Shown: in pieces, positions 56,091-63,336 of the stretch
Layout of the letters: every line of letters starts with the position of its first letter
Position numbering within the stretch: position 1 is the first letter of the stretch
Virus record (IMG/VR): IMGVR_UViG_3300036818_000107
Location: 1 to 64,000 of that record
Origin: a virus
Strand: one strand, 5' to 3'
DNA length: 64,000 nt
Made by a program: the position numbers and the translations under genes
Notes under the pieces: generated by a model
Database searches by the model: none
What the model saw: only the letters and a program-made list of their open reading frames with translations
Told to the model about the DNA's origin: nothing

Positions 56091-56147
56091 GAATTTATGT
56101 TCATTCTACCACACTTGAGTATGACAGCTTGTTCATGGAAGCGGACA

Positions 56148-56179
56148 AAAAGAAGAGCCAGACTGTGTAATCTGGCTCG
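56148..56179 (-). terminator. intrinsic terminator
   Basis: On the minus strand GAGCCAGA pairs with TCTGGCTC around eight bases and is followed by TTCTTTTT. It ends the 56372-60736 gene run. Confidence 0.85.
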
Positions 56180-56257
56180 TGTGCCCTTCTTAGGGGCCTC
56201 GCATATCGTCCTCGCTTTCCCTTTGTACGATGGATATGGGGACATTTTACCATGTGC

Positions 56258-56350
56258 TCATCCTATTTCACGATAGGCATTCTCCACACCTTTACACGCC
56301 ACTTCAGCTCTTGCCACATACGCCTTACAGACCTGACGGGATGTTGCCAT
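56258..56350 (-). CDS. possible 30-aa peptide
   Basis: Short helical sequence (ATSRQVCKAYVARAEVACKG) following GGTGGGA. Last open frame before the terminator. Low confidence. Confidence 0.25.
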   Translation of the reverse strand: MATSRQVCKAYVARAEVACKGVENAYREIG

Positions 56351-56371
56351 TCCCACCAGAACGTGTATAGC

Positions 56372-56536
56372 CTAATTACCCGTGATATCTTCACTCTTGC
56401 CCTCTTCTTTCTTCTTGAGCAGTTCTTTGCGCCTCTCAACGATATCCTCCTGAGAGCGAAATTTGAACTGCTTATCACTGCTGTAGTTGGCTCCTTTTCG
56501 TCCTGGAGCCACTTTCGATGTCTTGAACTTTCCCAT
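56372..56536 (-). CDS. small basic protein, 54 aa
   Basis: Basic and Lys-rich (KTSKVAPGRKGANYSSDKQF; RRKELLKKKEEGKSED). AAAGGA is six bases before the ATG. Likely nucleic-acid-binding; unrecognised. A frame in another register over the same bases is not believed. Confidence 0.6.
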   Translation of the reverse strand: MGKFKTSKVAPGRKGANYSSDKQFKFRSQEDIVERRKELLKKKEEGKSEDITGN

Positions 56537-56564
56537 GATAAATCCTTTCTATGCTGTTTCGCGG

Positions 56565-57317
56565 CTATGTCCAGCAATAGCCGCTATCACATGCTTCTAG
56601 CAAATCACCTTCTGAGTTCTTGCCCTTGGGGGCAAATTGTACTTCTTCTAGAGGCAATCCGCTTTTGTGCAACCGGACCTGATGAGAAGCGAATATCTGC
56701 TTATCAATCCGCACAGCCTCGTTCCATTCCTCTGGCTCTTGCTTGACTTCTATCCATTCGTCGTCTGGCTGGTGTGGGCACATCTTGCAGCGAGACTTGA
56801 TAGGTTCAGGTAGCCCGTAGCTGGTGATGAGGTCCCTGCATTCTCCTCTGGTCATCTTCACATCAAAGCAAAGAGGCCAATGGTTCTCTACCCAGTCGAC
56901 TGTTGAATGCTTCAGGCGGTGGATCTCGTCTAGGGACATGCCTAGCCACATCGTTACCCCGTCTGGATTAGCTTTAAATCCACCGATGTACCGGCGCACC
57001 ACTAGCGTTTTCCACTCCGAAGAACAAAACGTTGGAAGCTTTGCATTTTGCGTAAAAGCAGGAATAAGCACCTCTCCCTTATGAGAATACAAATCTACCT
57101 TTGCAAGAGAATGAGGCGCTATCTCAATCTCCAGTCCCACTTCCGCTAGCATAGGCTTGACATACTGCTCTGTGTACTCCCAAGTCTTTTTGAATTCGAA
57201 CCCGGTGTCTGCCATGACAACTCTATCTGGCTTTGGCAGACGACCTTGATGGATGAGGACAGCAATCGCAATCGACTGCGTGCCCCCACCATTGCTCCAT
57301 ATAATTGGCTTACTCAT
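56565..57317 (-). CDS. PP-loop PAPS-reductase-family protein
   Basis: 250 aa. The PP-loop SNGGGTQSIA lies near residue 8, and RCKMCPHQPDDEW with a Cys pair follows at about 175. The PAPS reductase/DndC-like fold uses an adenylated sulfur donor or activates substrates for sulfuration. In phages such proteins are common and may serve DNA or tRNA sulfur modification or anti-restriction. Substrate unknown. ATG overlaps the upstream gene region. Confidence 0.75.
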   Translation of the reverse strand: MSKPIIWSNGGGTQSIAIAVLIHQGRLPKPDRVVMADTGFEFKKTWEYTEQYVKPMLAEVGLEIEIAPHSLAKVDLYSHKGEVLIPAFTQNAKLPTFCSSEWKTLVVRRYIGGFKANPDGVTMWLGMSLDEIHRLKHSTVDWVENHWPLCFDVKMTRGECRDLITSYGLPEPIKSRCKMCPHQPDDEWIEVKQEPEEWNEAVRIDKQIFASHQVRLHKSGLPLEEVQFAPKGKNSEGDLLEACDSGYCWT

Positions 57318-57488
57318 TTATGCTGTCTTTTCCTCTAGTGCTACTATCTGATCGAGCAGCACTAAAATCTCATCCGTCTCCCTAGTCCTCTTGATCTTCC
57401 CCTTGGCTATCGCCTCTCGAATAGCCCTTGCTCGCTTCTCAGGATTTAGAGGCGGCAATTTGGGGAATAGTGGTTTGTCTAGTTGCAT
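57318..57488 (-). CDS. small basic protein, 56 aa
   Basis: Starts MQLDKPLFPKLPPLNPEKRA with AAGGTACC upstream, then basic and helical. Overlaps the upstream zinc-finger gene by 10 bases. Unknown. Confidence 0.5.
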   Translation of the reverse strand: MQLDKPLFPKLPPLNPEKRARAIREAIAKGKIKRTRETDEILVLLDQIVALEEKTA

Positions 57489-57682
57489 GGTACCTTCCCG
57501 GCTAGTCCTGCTAGCAGCCTCTTCGTTTCGCACGTTGGGCAATAAATCTCTTCTCCCTCTCCTGATGAGCAATCCTCACATACATATTTATTGCATCTCT
57601 CACACACATATAGCTCATCTACTGGAAAGAACTCTTGACACGTCTCGCATGGCTCCATATCGAACTCACTTTCTTGGGCCAT
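57479..57682 (-). CDS. zinc-finger protein (B-box-like)
   Basis: 67 aa. CETCQEFFPVDELYVCERCN then CEDCSS and CPTCE give eight Cys in CxxC pairs, a binuclear zinc pattern. ATG 57682 or TTG 57715 (adjacent to the upstream stop). Likely protein or RNA contact. Confidence 0.55.
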   Translation of the reverse strand: MAQESEFDMEPCETCQEFFPVDELYVCERCNKYVCEDCSSGEGEEIYCPTCETKRLLAGLAGKVPCN

Positions 57683-57715
57683 CTCACTTGAGACGACCCA
57701 TTGCTTGCTAGGCAA

Positions 57716-58081
57716 CTAAGCATGTACCCACCCGCGCGATGTTTCCTTTTGCCATTGCCCATTCTTCCACCTGATCGGAAACTTTTTTCCACGCTGCTTA
57801 GGCTCAGGTATAGGTGCTGTTTCTGTATGGTCAGGTTTAGTCTCACCTCCATTAGGCATCCTGTATGTCCATCCTCGCTCGTCTTGGTAGCTGGTATTGC
57901 TTATGGGCGTTACCGGCTTCCCTAGTGCTTCACGGGCCTTCTCTGGACTTGCAAACCAAGAATCAAAGGTGGCATAGCGCATTCCAGTCGGCCAATAATG
58001 GATAATTTCGATCGGCTCACAAAAGGATATGCTTGTCCCTTTTATGCATATCCACCCGTTTCTTTCTACTAATGTATCCAC
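57716..58081 (-). CDS. hypothetical protein, 121 aa
   Basis: GTG start at 58081 with GTGAG five bases upstream. Mixed alpha/beta, Trp-rich end (FPIRWKNGQWQKETSRGWVH). Unknown; downstream of the Rad52-like gene and its hairpin. Confidence 0.55.
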   Translation of the reverse strand: MDTLVERNGWICIKGTSISFCEPIEIIHYWPTGMRYATFDSWFASPEKAREALGKPVTPISNTSYQDERGWTYRMPNGGETKPDHTETAPIPEPKQRGKKFPIRWKNGQWQKETSRGWVHA

Positions 58082-58098
58082 AAAATCTCACTTTCTGA

Positions 58099-58123
58099 GG
58101 GCCACCCTCACCGAAGATGGCCC
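58099..58123 (-). terminator. 6-bp hairpin after Rad52-like gene
   Basis: GGGCCA pairs with TGGCCC around 13 bases just after the Rad52-like stop. No T-run, so it may attenuate or stabilise rather than terminate. Confidence 0.3.
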
Positions 58124-58130
58124 GTGCTTG

Positions 58131-58871
58131 CTATGCGCTTTTTTGCTTCTGTGCCTCAATTTTCGAGAATAGCTCTACTTTGTGCTCTGCTGTGAGATTT
58201 GAGACTTGCGCCTGTAAAGCATAAATCTTGAACTTGCTCCACCGTGTCTCTATCTCGTTGTCAGGTATTCGGTAGACTTTCGCCCAGTCGGTCTTCAGCC
58301 CCTCTTCAGTAAGAGTGTCACCGTCTATCATGGCTATGCGCCCGTTGCCATACAGACCGTTACCAAACTGCTCTCCAAACGTTCTGAGGGCTCGCTTGAC
58401 CGCATCAGTGACAGCGCCTTTCTCAGCTTGCTCATGGGACTCCATAATTATGGTCCTGGCCAGGGATACCTCGAAAGGATTGAAGGGCGAGTCATCAATC
58501 TCTGTATTTTTCTCACTTGCCTCTTTCCTCCGCTTACCCATGACATGATCTTCAATGCTAGCTGTGGCGACGGGTTGACTGCCAACTTCAAACACTGGAA
58601 TACAGCCCCGGACGTCGAGTCTCACCTTGGCTTTGTAGCAAGCGCCCACAGCCTCGCCGGTTAATATGTCCCTGATGATCGTCTGCTCGCAAGAGAGGGT
58701 CTCATATCCCCAACAACCGTATCCAAACAACCTGTCTGCTTGGTCTATCGCATCGTGACCCTCTAGGTAGCGAAGCTTGCGACCGCTTGCTCCTTTGCGG
58801 TCACTGATAAATCGTTTGTCGAGAGCCTTGTCTAGCTCTTTGAGCTGCTTCTCACTGAATGGACTTTCCAT
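58131..58871 (-). CDS. Rad52/22-family single-strand annealing protein
   Basis: 246 aa. Residues 30-60 read LRYLEGHDAIDQADRLFGYG then CWGYE, the signature of the phage Rad52/22 family, followed by a C-terminal helical domain. These proteins anneal complementary single strands in phage recombination. The start follows GGAG nine bases away, inside a duplicated leader whose other copy lies upstream at 59490-59653. Confidence 0.85.
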   Translation of the reverse strand: MESPFSEKQLKELDKALDKRFISDRKGASGRKLRYLEGHDAIDQADRLFGYGCWGYETLSCEQTIIRDILTGEAVGACYKAKVRLDVRGCIPVFEVGSQPVATASIEDHVMGKRRKEASEKNTEIDDSPFNPFEVSLARTIIMESHEQAEKGAVTDAVKRALRTFGEQFGNGLYGNGRIAMIDGDTLTEEGLKTDWAKVYRIPDNEIETRWSKFKIYALQAQVSNLTAEHKVELFSKIEAQKQKSA

Positions 58872-58996
58872 GATGATAATCTCCAATTCTTGCAATACTA
58901 TGTTACTATTCTCTGGGACTGACCTCTTAACACCAGTCCCAACTATCTCAACAGGGAAGGCTTCTCACCATGCTGCCTTCCCATCCACATCTAGAA
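58832..58996. repeat. 165-bp direct repeat, downstream copy
   Basis: Covers the first 13 codons of the Rad52-like gene, its leader and the last codons of the 115-aa gene. It matches 59490-59653 at well over 95% identity with a few one-base indels. The leader folds into GGGAAGGC/GCCTTCCC and GGGACTG/CAGTCCC. Confidence 0.9.
58872..58990 (-). promoter_or_regulatory. two-hairpin leader of Rad52-like gene
   Basis: On the minus strand GGGAAGGC...GCCTTCCC (8 bp) and GGGACTG...CAGTCCC (7 bp) precede the ribosome site. Both stems are conserved in the second copy, at 59530-59650. It could be an attenuator or a protein-binding RNA for control of recombination genes. Confidence 0.5.
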
Positions 58997-59338
58997 TTCC
59001 TCCCATCCACAGTACGCCAACCTCACTTGATCGTTGAGCCTTTCGCGTTCTTCCCAAGTCGGCTCAAATGCCTGCTCTCGCTGAAATGCGTTCCAAGCCT
59101 GCTGACCTTGTGCATCCAGGCCGTCTGGATCGACATCCTCTATCGGGAATTGCTGTGTCTGATGCTCGATAACGACTAATTTTCTTAACCTGTTGTATGG
59201 CAATGTGTGCCAATCGGCTAACTCACTGTTACCTGATTTAAAGGTAACAGTTCTTTCGAGGTGATTTACTGCCATCACCTCTCCACCATATGCGGCACCG
59301 TTTGGGATTGCAACATCCCCTACTTTCACATTTAACAT
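58991..59338 (-). CDS. hypothetical protein, cassette version 1
   Basis: 115 aa, MLNVKVGDVAIPNGAAYGGE then beta-rich and an acidic helical C-terminus (PTWEERERLNDQVRLAYC). It lies between the leader and a truncated copy of the 67-aa gene. The other cassette position (59655-59993) carries an unrelated protein that also starts MLN. Confidence 0.6.
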   Translation of the reverse strand: MLNVKVGDVAIPNGAAYGGEVMAVNHLERTVTFKSGNSELADWHTLPYNRLRKLVVIEHQTQQFPIEDVDPDGLDAQGQQAWNAFQREQAFEPTWEERERLNDQVRLAYCGWEEF

Positions 59339-59366
59339 TTGATAATGCTCCTTCCCTTTCGGGCTG

Positions 59367-59477
59367 CTAAAATTCTACTAAAAACTCTTCACTGTCACCA
59401 TCTACAGGAATAATGTCCTTATCAGCATAGGTATAGCTATCTCGACGCATCTTGTCTAATTTGCGCATCAGCTCCAT
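59367..59477 (-). pseudogene. truncated copy of 67-aa gene
   Basis: A 36-codon frame (MELMRKLDKMRRDSYTYADK...) aligns with the C-terminal half of the gene at 60019-60222 (MGLLHKLNKMRQNSYTYADK). The N-terminal half is missing. It keeps an AAAGG site and could still be translated. Marks the joint of the tandem duplication. Confidence 0.75.
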
Positions 59478-59478
59478 T

Positions 59479-59529
59479 TTAACCTTTGCCTAGCTCTTTG
59501 AGCTGCTTCTCACTGAATGGACTTTCCAT
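59479..59529 (-). pseudogene. Rad52-like gene fragment, first 13 codons
   Basis: MESPFSEKQLKEL matches the Rad52-like start exactly, then diverges to GKG and a stop. It is the 5' end of a second gene copy cut by the duplication joint. Confidence 0.8.
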
Positions 59530-59653
59530 GATGATAATCTCCAATTCTTGCAATACTATGTTACTATTCTCTGGGACTGACCTCTTACACCAGTCCCATA
59601 CATCTCAACAGGGAAGGCTTCTCACCATGCTGCCTTCCCATCCACATCTAGAA
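59490..59653. repeat. 164-bp direct repeat, upstream copy
   Basis: Second copy of the leader and 5' end of the Rad52-like gene (see 58832-58996), 658 bases upstream in transcription. Near-identical, so the duplication is recent or kept uniform by gene conversion. Confidence 0.9.
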
Positions 59654-59654
59654 C

Positions 59655-59993
59655 TCATCCAAGACACAACGGACAAACACAATTGCAAGTGTGGTCGCAA
59701 TCATCCTCGTCCTCTGAGACACACCTATGAGCATGCAGCATCCCAGCCGCTACGAACTCACCACACTTGCATACACCCGCATCATACGGAGTGGGCTCTA
59801 GCAGGCTCAATCTTTCAGCTTCAGAGGGCACTAGGGCCGTGTCGAGCTGCTGCATTCCTTGCTCGCTCGACCAGGGCAGAGATATACGACCTGCTACATC
59901 CCGCTCAGCATGGAACTCTGCATTTGTTGGACAACCATGACACCATGGATCACGGCATTGTGGGCAAAGATCTGAATGATAGCTATTTAACAT
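59655..59993 (-). CDS. Cys-rich protein, cassette version 2
   Basis: 112 aa from ATG 59993 (AAGGAG nine bases upstream). CPQCRDPWCHGC near the start and CKCGEFV, CNCVCPLC at the end give ten or more Cys, probably zinc-bound. It occupies the same flanks as the 115-aa gene but is unrelated, so it is an alternative cargo. Confidence 0.6.
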   Translation of the reverse strand: MLNSYHSDLCPQCRDPWCHGCPTNAEFHAERDVAGRISLPWSSEQGMQQLDTALVPSEAERLSLLEPTPYDAGVCKCGEFVAAGMLHAHRCVSEDEDDCDHTCNCVCPLCLG

Positions 59994-60018
59994 TTGATAA
60001 TGCTCCTTCCCTTTCGGG

Positions 60019-60222
60019 CTAAAATTCCTTGCTGAACTCTTCACTGTCCCCGCTCAGAGGAATAATATCTTTGTCAGCATAGGTGTAACTGTTTTGACGC
60101 ATCTTGTTCAGTTTGTGTAGCAGCCCCATTTTTGCTTTTGCTGCTCTCGGATTGCTATCATGTGCATCTATCTCGACAATAGACTGCAGATAGAGCAAAT
60201 CGTCAACGGTAAGTGTGTTCAT
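60019..60222 (-). CDS. small helical protein, 67 aa
   Basis: Helical N-terminus (TVDDLLYLQSIVEIDAHD), basic middle and acidic end (GDSEEFSKEF). A truncated copy lies at 59367-59477. Next to the SWIM gene B. Unknown. Confidence 0.6.
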   Translation of the reverse strand: MNTLTVDDLLYLQSIVEIDAHDSNPRAAKAKMGLLHKLNKMRQNSYTYADKDIIPLSGDSEEFSKEF

Positions 60223-60247
60223 TGAATTGTCCCCTTTCCCTTTCGGG

Positions 60248-60736
60248 CTATCCGACTTTTAATAAATTGAAAGGCTTACTTCCGAAGTTGCCTTTATTCG
60301 TGAGGTCCGTTGAGACTGCCGTCTTCCGGTACCCGCGTAACTCAACGGATAGATCCATTGCAATCGGTGGCACAATCTCCTGTGCAGGCATCTCAACAAG
60401 AGACTCTGCAACCTGCTCTACAATCTCAACGGTCATGTACTGCTGAGCAAGCTTCTTTGCGAGCTCTGCGCGATACTCAGACCACTCACGGGCTTCCTTT
60501 TGCTCAGGAGTCTCTGCTCTCGCAACTTCTAGTGCTTGGAGCTGATGTTTGTGGTAGCAGCCCTTCTTAGAGCGACTAGGACAACTGCACCCGGAAGCCT
60601 CACCATTGACGATTGTGGTGCAATAAGTGCTCTTGCCGTCAGAGCTTTTCACCAGATAGGTTACCGTGCCATTCAACTTACCGTTGGTTTTGTGTGCGTA
60701 CCGTGCGATGATGGTTACTTGCTTCGTGGTTTTCAT
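60248..60736 (-). CDS. SWIM-type zinc-finger protein B
   Basis: 162 aa. TYLVKSSDGKSTYCTT leads to GCSCPSRSKKGCYHKH, a SWIM pattern CxC-x7-CxH, then a helical Glu/Ala-rich middle. Same layout as the protein at 2667-3212 (strand-rich front with YLV-S, then GCSC, then CxH). Divergent from the HTH gene at 60907, with an operator in each promoter. AAGGAG eight bases before the ATG. Confidence 0.65.
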   Translation of the reverse strand: MKTTKQVTIIARYAHKTNGKLNGTVTYLVKSSDGKSTYCTTIVNGEASGCSCPSRSKKGCYHKHQLQALEVARAETPEQKEAREWSEYRAELAKKLAQQYMTVEIVEQVAESLVEMPAQEIVPPIAMDLSVELRGYRKTAVSTDLTNKGNFGSKPFNLLKVG

Positions 60737-60779
60737 TGTCCTTACTCCTTAGTGTTTTCGTTTCGCTTGGTATGTACAG

Positions 60780-60808
60780 ATTATGCCATAACATCGTGGC
60801 ATTGTCAA
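60780..60808 (-). promoter_or_regulatory. SWIM gene B promoter with operator
   Basis: On the minus strand TTGACA (60808-60803), 17 bases, CATAAT (60785-60780). The spacer holds CCATAACATCGTGG (60786-60799, read on the plus strand), a near-palindrome also found in the facing promoter. Confidence 0.8.
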
Positions 60809-60846
60809 GCACTTTTTAGTCAATTTTAGACCAATTTTTTAGATCC

Positions 60847-60875
60847 TTGATATTTCCATGATTTCGTGGTATCCT
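60847..60875 (+). promoter_or_regulatory. HTH gene promoter with operator
   Basis: TTGATA (60847-60852), 17 bases, TATCCT (60870-60875). The spacer holds CCATGATTTCGTGG (60856-60869), matching the operator in the facing promoter at 11 of 14 positions. The arrangement is as in 3321-3447. Confidence 0.75.
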
Positions 60876-60906
60876 ACTCATATCGAAAGAAAGAAAGGAG
60901 GGAAGG

Positions 60907-61209
60907 ATGGAGGAAAAAGACAGGACTGTACAAAAGGCCGTCAAGCTTCTAAGAAAGCATGAAAAACCGCTTATAAGGGAGCTGGGAGCATCGGCTTTTG
61001 ATCTACTCACTCCTACACAAGCAGCAAATGAGCTGAGTGTAGGAGTACCACGTCTAGGAGATCTTGTCAGGCAATGCTGGTTAGCAGCTGCTCCTGATAA
61101 AGACGTTGGGCATGCTCATCAGTACTACCGATGGAGGGTAGAGTTTGTGAAGCGGTATCGGACAACTTATAAGAAAGCAGCACAATCTGAAGAGACGAAT
61201 GCTGCATAG
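60907..61209 (+). CDS. HTH protein divergent from SWIM gene B
   Basis: 100 aa. Basic helical N-terminus, then LLTPTQAANELSVGVPRLGD as an Xis/MerR-like HTH and a basic helical tail. AAAGGAGGG precedes the ATG. The presumed regulator of the shared operators; counterpart of the protein at 3494-3766, although the sequences are only distantly alike. Confidence 0.6.
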   Translation: MEEKDRTVQKAVKLLRKHEKPLIRELGASAFDLLTPTQAANELSVGVPRLGDLVRQCWLAAAPDKDVGHAHQYYRWRVEFVKRYRTTYKKAAQSEETNAA

Positions 61210-61211
61210 AC

Positions 61212-61253
61212 CAGACATAGAGGCGCTCCGACCAAGAATAACCTCTATGTCTG
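61212..61253 (+). terminator. 12-bp hairpin without T-tract
   Basis: CAGACATAGAGG pairs perfectly with CCTCTATGTCTG around 18 bases, just after the HTH gene. No T-run follows. Confidence 0.5.
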
Positions 61254-61318
61254 ACTATTAGTGAGTGTTCCCAGAGCAGTCAACTCATAGGAGCACTCGA
61301 GAATAAGGATATCATACG

Positions 61319-62338
61319 ATGAAAGACAATTTATCACAGCCAGAATTGGTGATTTTTACTCTTGGTGCATCTCCCGCCGCATTATTAGGATTAGGATATA
61401 CAGGGAGTCATGAATTGCCAAATGATAAAGAGAAAAGACTTGAGTTAGAATTTGGCAAGTCTCTCTCTGGTCAAGGAATTCCTGTTCAACATCAAGTTCG
61501 ATGTGAGCATGGTATTGCAGATATTGTAACACCAGATGCCATCTATGAGGTAAAAGCATCACTCTCTAGAGGTAATATCTATAGAGCAGCATCCCAAGTG
61601 CTACTTTACCGGAATTGCATCAACCCATCCGCCAAAGCTGTCATAGTTGGATATCCAGACAGTAAAGAACCTGTAAATGCAGGGATAGCCAACGCTTTAG
61701 GGATTGAGATGATTGTCTGCAAGGATGCAGTTGCAGTAAAAGAGCAAAAGGTAAAAAGGGAAAACGAACAAAAAATCAGACACATTGACCTTGATTATGC
61801 AACATCACATCTAATATGTATTCACACCGCAAAGTTTAGCGGAGTAGATACATTCATTCAAGGTTATATTGAGGGATATGCTCAACCTGTCACTATCATT
61901 CGTAGAGATGACAAACAAAGCACCCAGGAACTTATGGATCAAATTAAGGATCAGCCTTGGTGCAATGTAAATCTCTTACGAGACGGAAGGTTTTACGAAA
62001 GTCTTAATGTTACAGACACGTGCCCTTGTTCAACTGCTTTAGGAAAAGGATGTTCTTGCCCTAGACATAAGCCCAATATAGACTTTCCCGATTTCCCACA
62101 AATGCCCTTGCATCAAGAAATGATTGAGTTCTTTAAAAATTCTCAGGCTAGGGCAAACGAGGAAACAAAGGAACTCATAAAGCCGTTTTCTGTAGAAAAT
62201 TTAAGAAGCTACAGAGAGAGCAAGCTTCAAGATATTAGATGGGCTAAAGAAGAGGATGATGCATTAGCGCTATTCGGATTCACAGAAGATTTAAAGATAT
62301 GTGAAGATGAATTGCGAAGAAAACTGAACTTGCAATAG
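61319..62338 (+). CDS. PD-(D/E)XK-like nuclease-family protein
   Basis: 339 aa. LELEFGKSLSGQGIPVQHQV then GIADIVTPDAIYEVKASLSR shows Glu, Asp and ExK in the order of PD-(D/E)XK nucleases (about 40-90), followed by a Rossmann-like part. A Cys cluster (CPCSTALGKGCSCPRHKP, about 236-253) may bind zinc, and the end is helical. The gene is visibly A+T-richer than its neighbours, suggesting separate acquisition. A defence or anti-phage nuclease is possible; nothing directly shows this. Confidence 0.6.
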   Translation: MKDNLSQPELVIFTLGASPAALLGLGYTGSHELPNDKEKRLELEFGKSLSGQGIPVQHQVRCEHGIADIVTPDAIYEVKASLSRGNIYRAASQVLLYRNCINPSAKAVIVGYPDSKEPVNAGIANALGIEMIVCKDAVAVKEQKVKRENEQKIRHIDLDYATSHLICIHTAKFSGVDTFIQGYIEGYAQPVTIIRRDDKQSTQELMDQIKDQPWCNVNLLRDGRFYESLNVTDTCPCSTALGKGCSCPRHKPNIDFPDFPQMPLHQEMIEFFKNSQARANEETKELIKPFSVENLRSYRESKLQDIRWAKEEDDALALFGFTEDLKICEDELRRKLNLQ

Positions 62339-62453
62339 CTCATACGATAAGCACATAGGTGGTGATGTTGCGCAATTTCAAATTATCGTACACAATGGGG
62401 AGCTTGTCGCACAATTGCAATTCCCACTTGTAGAAGAGGCGAAGTAGTATAGT
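62339..62453. other. gap with possible gene remnant
   Basis: One plus-strand frame codes GDVAQFQIIVHNGELVAQLQ and then stops, but has no usable start. It could be a decayed gene end. Confidence 0.25.
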
Positions 62454-62488
62454 GCTGGTGTGAAGGGACCCACTTCCTTCGCACCAGC
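62454..62488 (+). terminator. 13-bp hairpin without T-tract
   Basis: GCTGGTGTGAAGG pairs with CCTTCGCACCAGC (one wobble) around nine bases, ending 17 bases before the next ATG. Third member of the class of long hairpins lacking T-runs. Confidence 0.5.
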
Positions 62489-62505
62489 TAAGAAAGGATA
62501 CATAC

Positions 62506-62769
62506 ATGAAAGAGAACATCAACGATATCGTCAATCATGTTGCGCAAGAGCTAGAGAAGGACAGAAGGCGCGTGATGATTGAGAATTATATCAATAGGGC
62601 TGTGTCAAGAATACAGCTCAGTGCTACTGTAGATATGGCTATGTTTGAACCTGATGCTCAAGTTGCAGGTGAAATAAAAGCATGGAGAGAAGCTAATGGA
62701 ATGATTGCTGCCTACAAAGTGTCTGAAGCAGCTCGCATTATCTTGAGACAAGAGCTGTTAGGAGAGTAG
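62506..62769 (+). CDS. helical protein, 87 aa
   Basis: Charged, helical (INDIVNHVAQELEKDRRRVM; GEIKAWREANGMIAAYKVSE). AGAAAGGATAC precedes the ATG. First of three co-transcribed small genes at the right end. Unrecognised. Confidence 0.6.
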   Translation: MKENINDIVNHVAQELEKDRRRVMIENYINRAVSRIQLSATVDMAMFEPDAQVAGEIKAWREANGMIAAYKVSEAARIILRQELLGE

Positions 62770-62772
62770 CAC

Positions 62773-62901
62773 GTGGCTAGAGCAGAGCTGAGATGTCCAG
62801 GTCAAGAACAAACGATAAAAGATCGTCATGATGTAGATTTGCCTCTAGAGCAGGTAGCAGGCAACATGCAGATTGTGTATGATTGCGAGAGGAAGGATTG
62901 A
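62773..62901 (+). CDS. small protein, 42 aa, GTG start
   Basis: Begins VARAELRCPGQEQTIKDRHD and ends with a Cys/Asp/Lys-containing tail. GGAG lies in the preceding stop region. Its last codons are identical in the left copy (1-39). Unknown. Confidence 0.55.
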   Translation: MARAELRCPGQEQTIKDRHDVDLPLEQVAGNMQIVYDCERKD

Positions 62902-62904
62902 GCC

Positions 62905-63156
62905 ATGAACGAGAACATTCTTAGTGCTGCTATAGCTCTGTCTGCTGGCAACAAAGCCAAGACGACAAACGTAAGAGGTGAGACAATCGTGGTACAGCAA
63001 CAATTTCCTGAGGGCCACGATTGGAATTTGCACGTCTGGGTTATTGCGCCAGACAGAGGCCATGTACGAGAGTCGGATTTCCAATTCAGGCAAGGGTATA
63101 AGCTCAAAGAGATCTACGAGGTTGACCCAGGTGAGAAGATTTGGGCTGCAGTGTAG
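62905..63156 (+). CDS. conserved 83-aa protein (right paralogue)
   Basis: Copy of the gene at 43-294, with a Thr/Val/Gln change near residue 20-34 and an RES/YET difference near residue 56; the C-terminal third is identical. Kept open in both copies. Start follows AGGAAGG. Function unknown. Confidence 0.7.
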   Translation: MNENILSAAIALSAGNKAKTTNVRGETIVVQQQFPEGHDWNLHVWVIAPDRGHVRESDFQFRQGYKLKEIYEVDPGEKIWAAV

Positions 63157-63183
63157 TGGGCTTGAGCAGAGCTGGCAAACAAA

Positions 63184-63217
63184 AACCGCCTCTGGGTAGC
63201 TACTCCCTTTGGCGGTT
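63184..63217 (+). ncRNA. covarying hairpin, right copy
   Basis: AACCGCC (63184-63190) pairs with GGCGGTT (63211-63217) around a 20-base loop containing TAGCTACTCC. Followed by TTCTTG, so this copy looks like a terminator. Stem changed by four compensatory pairs against the left copy at 322-355. Confidence 0.6.
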
Positions 63218-63336
63218 TCTTGCTCCGTAGTCCTATCGCGCTAGGCCACCTGTCACGTTCACAGATGTTCTCTACAGCATTCTCAATTTTGGTGATGGCT
63301 TGCATTGTACCAACAATCCGCACTCCTGACAAGGGG

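Larger units (their letters stand above)
62863..63333. repeat. right copy of duplicated end segment
   Basis: Matches 1-470. Contains the ends of a 42-aa gene, the 83-aa gene, a covarying hairpin and about 110 bases of conserved non-coding DNA (from GCTCCGTAGTCC to CCTGACAAG). The two copies bracket 62.4 kb. Confidence 0.9.

Noticed and set aside
56263-56577. 104-codon frame over the 54-aa gene
   Set aside because: The 54-aa frame has a clear AAAGGA site and a typical basic-protein composition; the longer frame is probably its shadow.
62340-62534. 64-codon minus-strand frame in the right-end gap
   Set aside because: Runs through the 13-bp hairpin and has no ribosome site.
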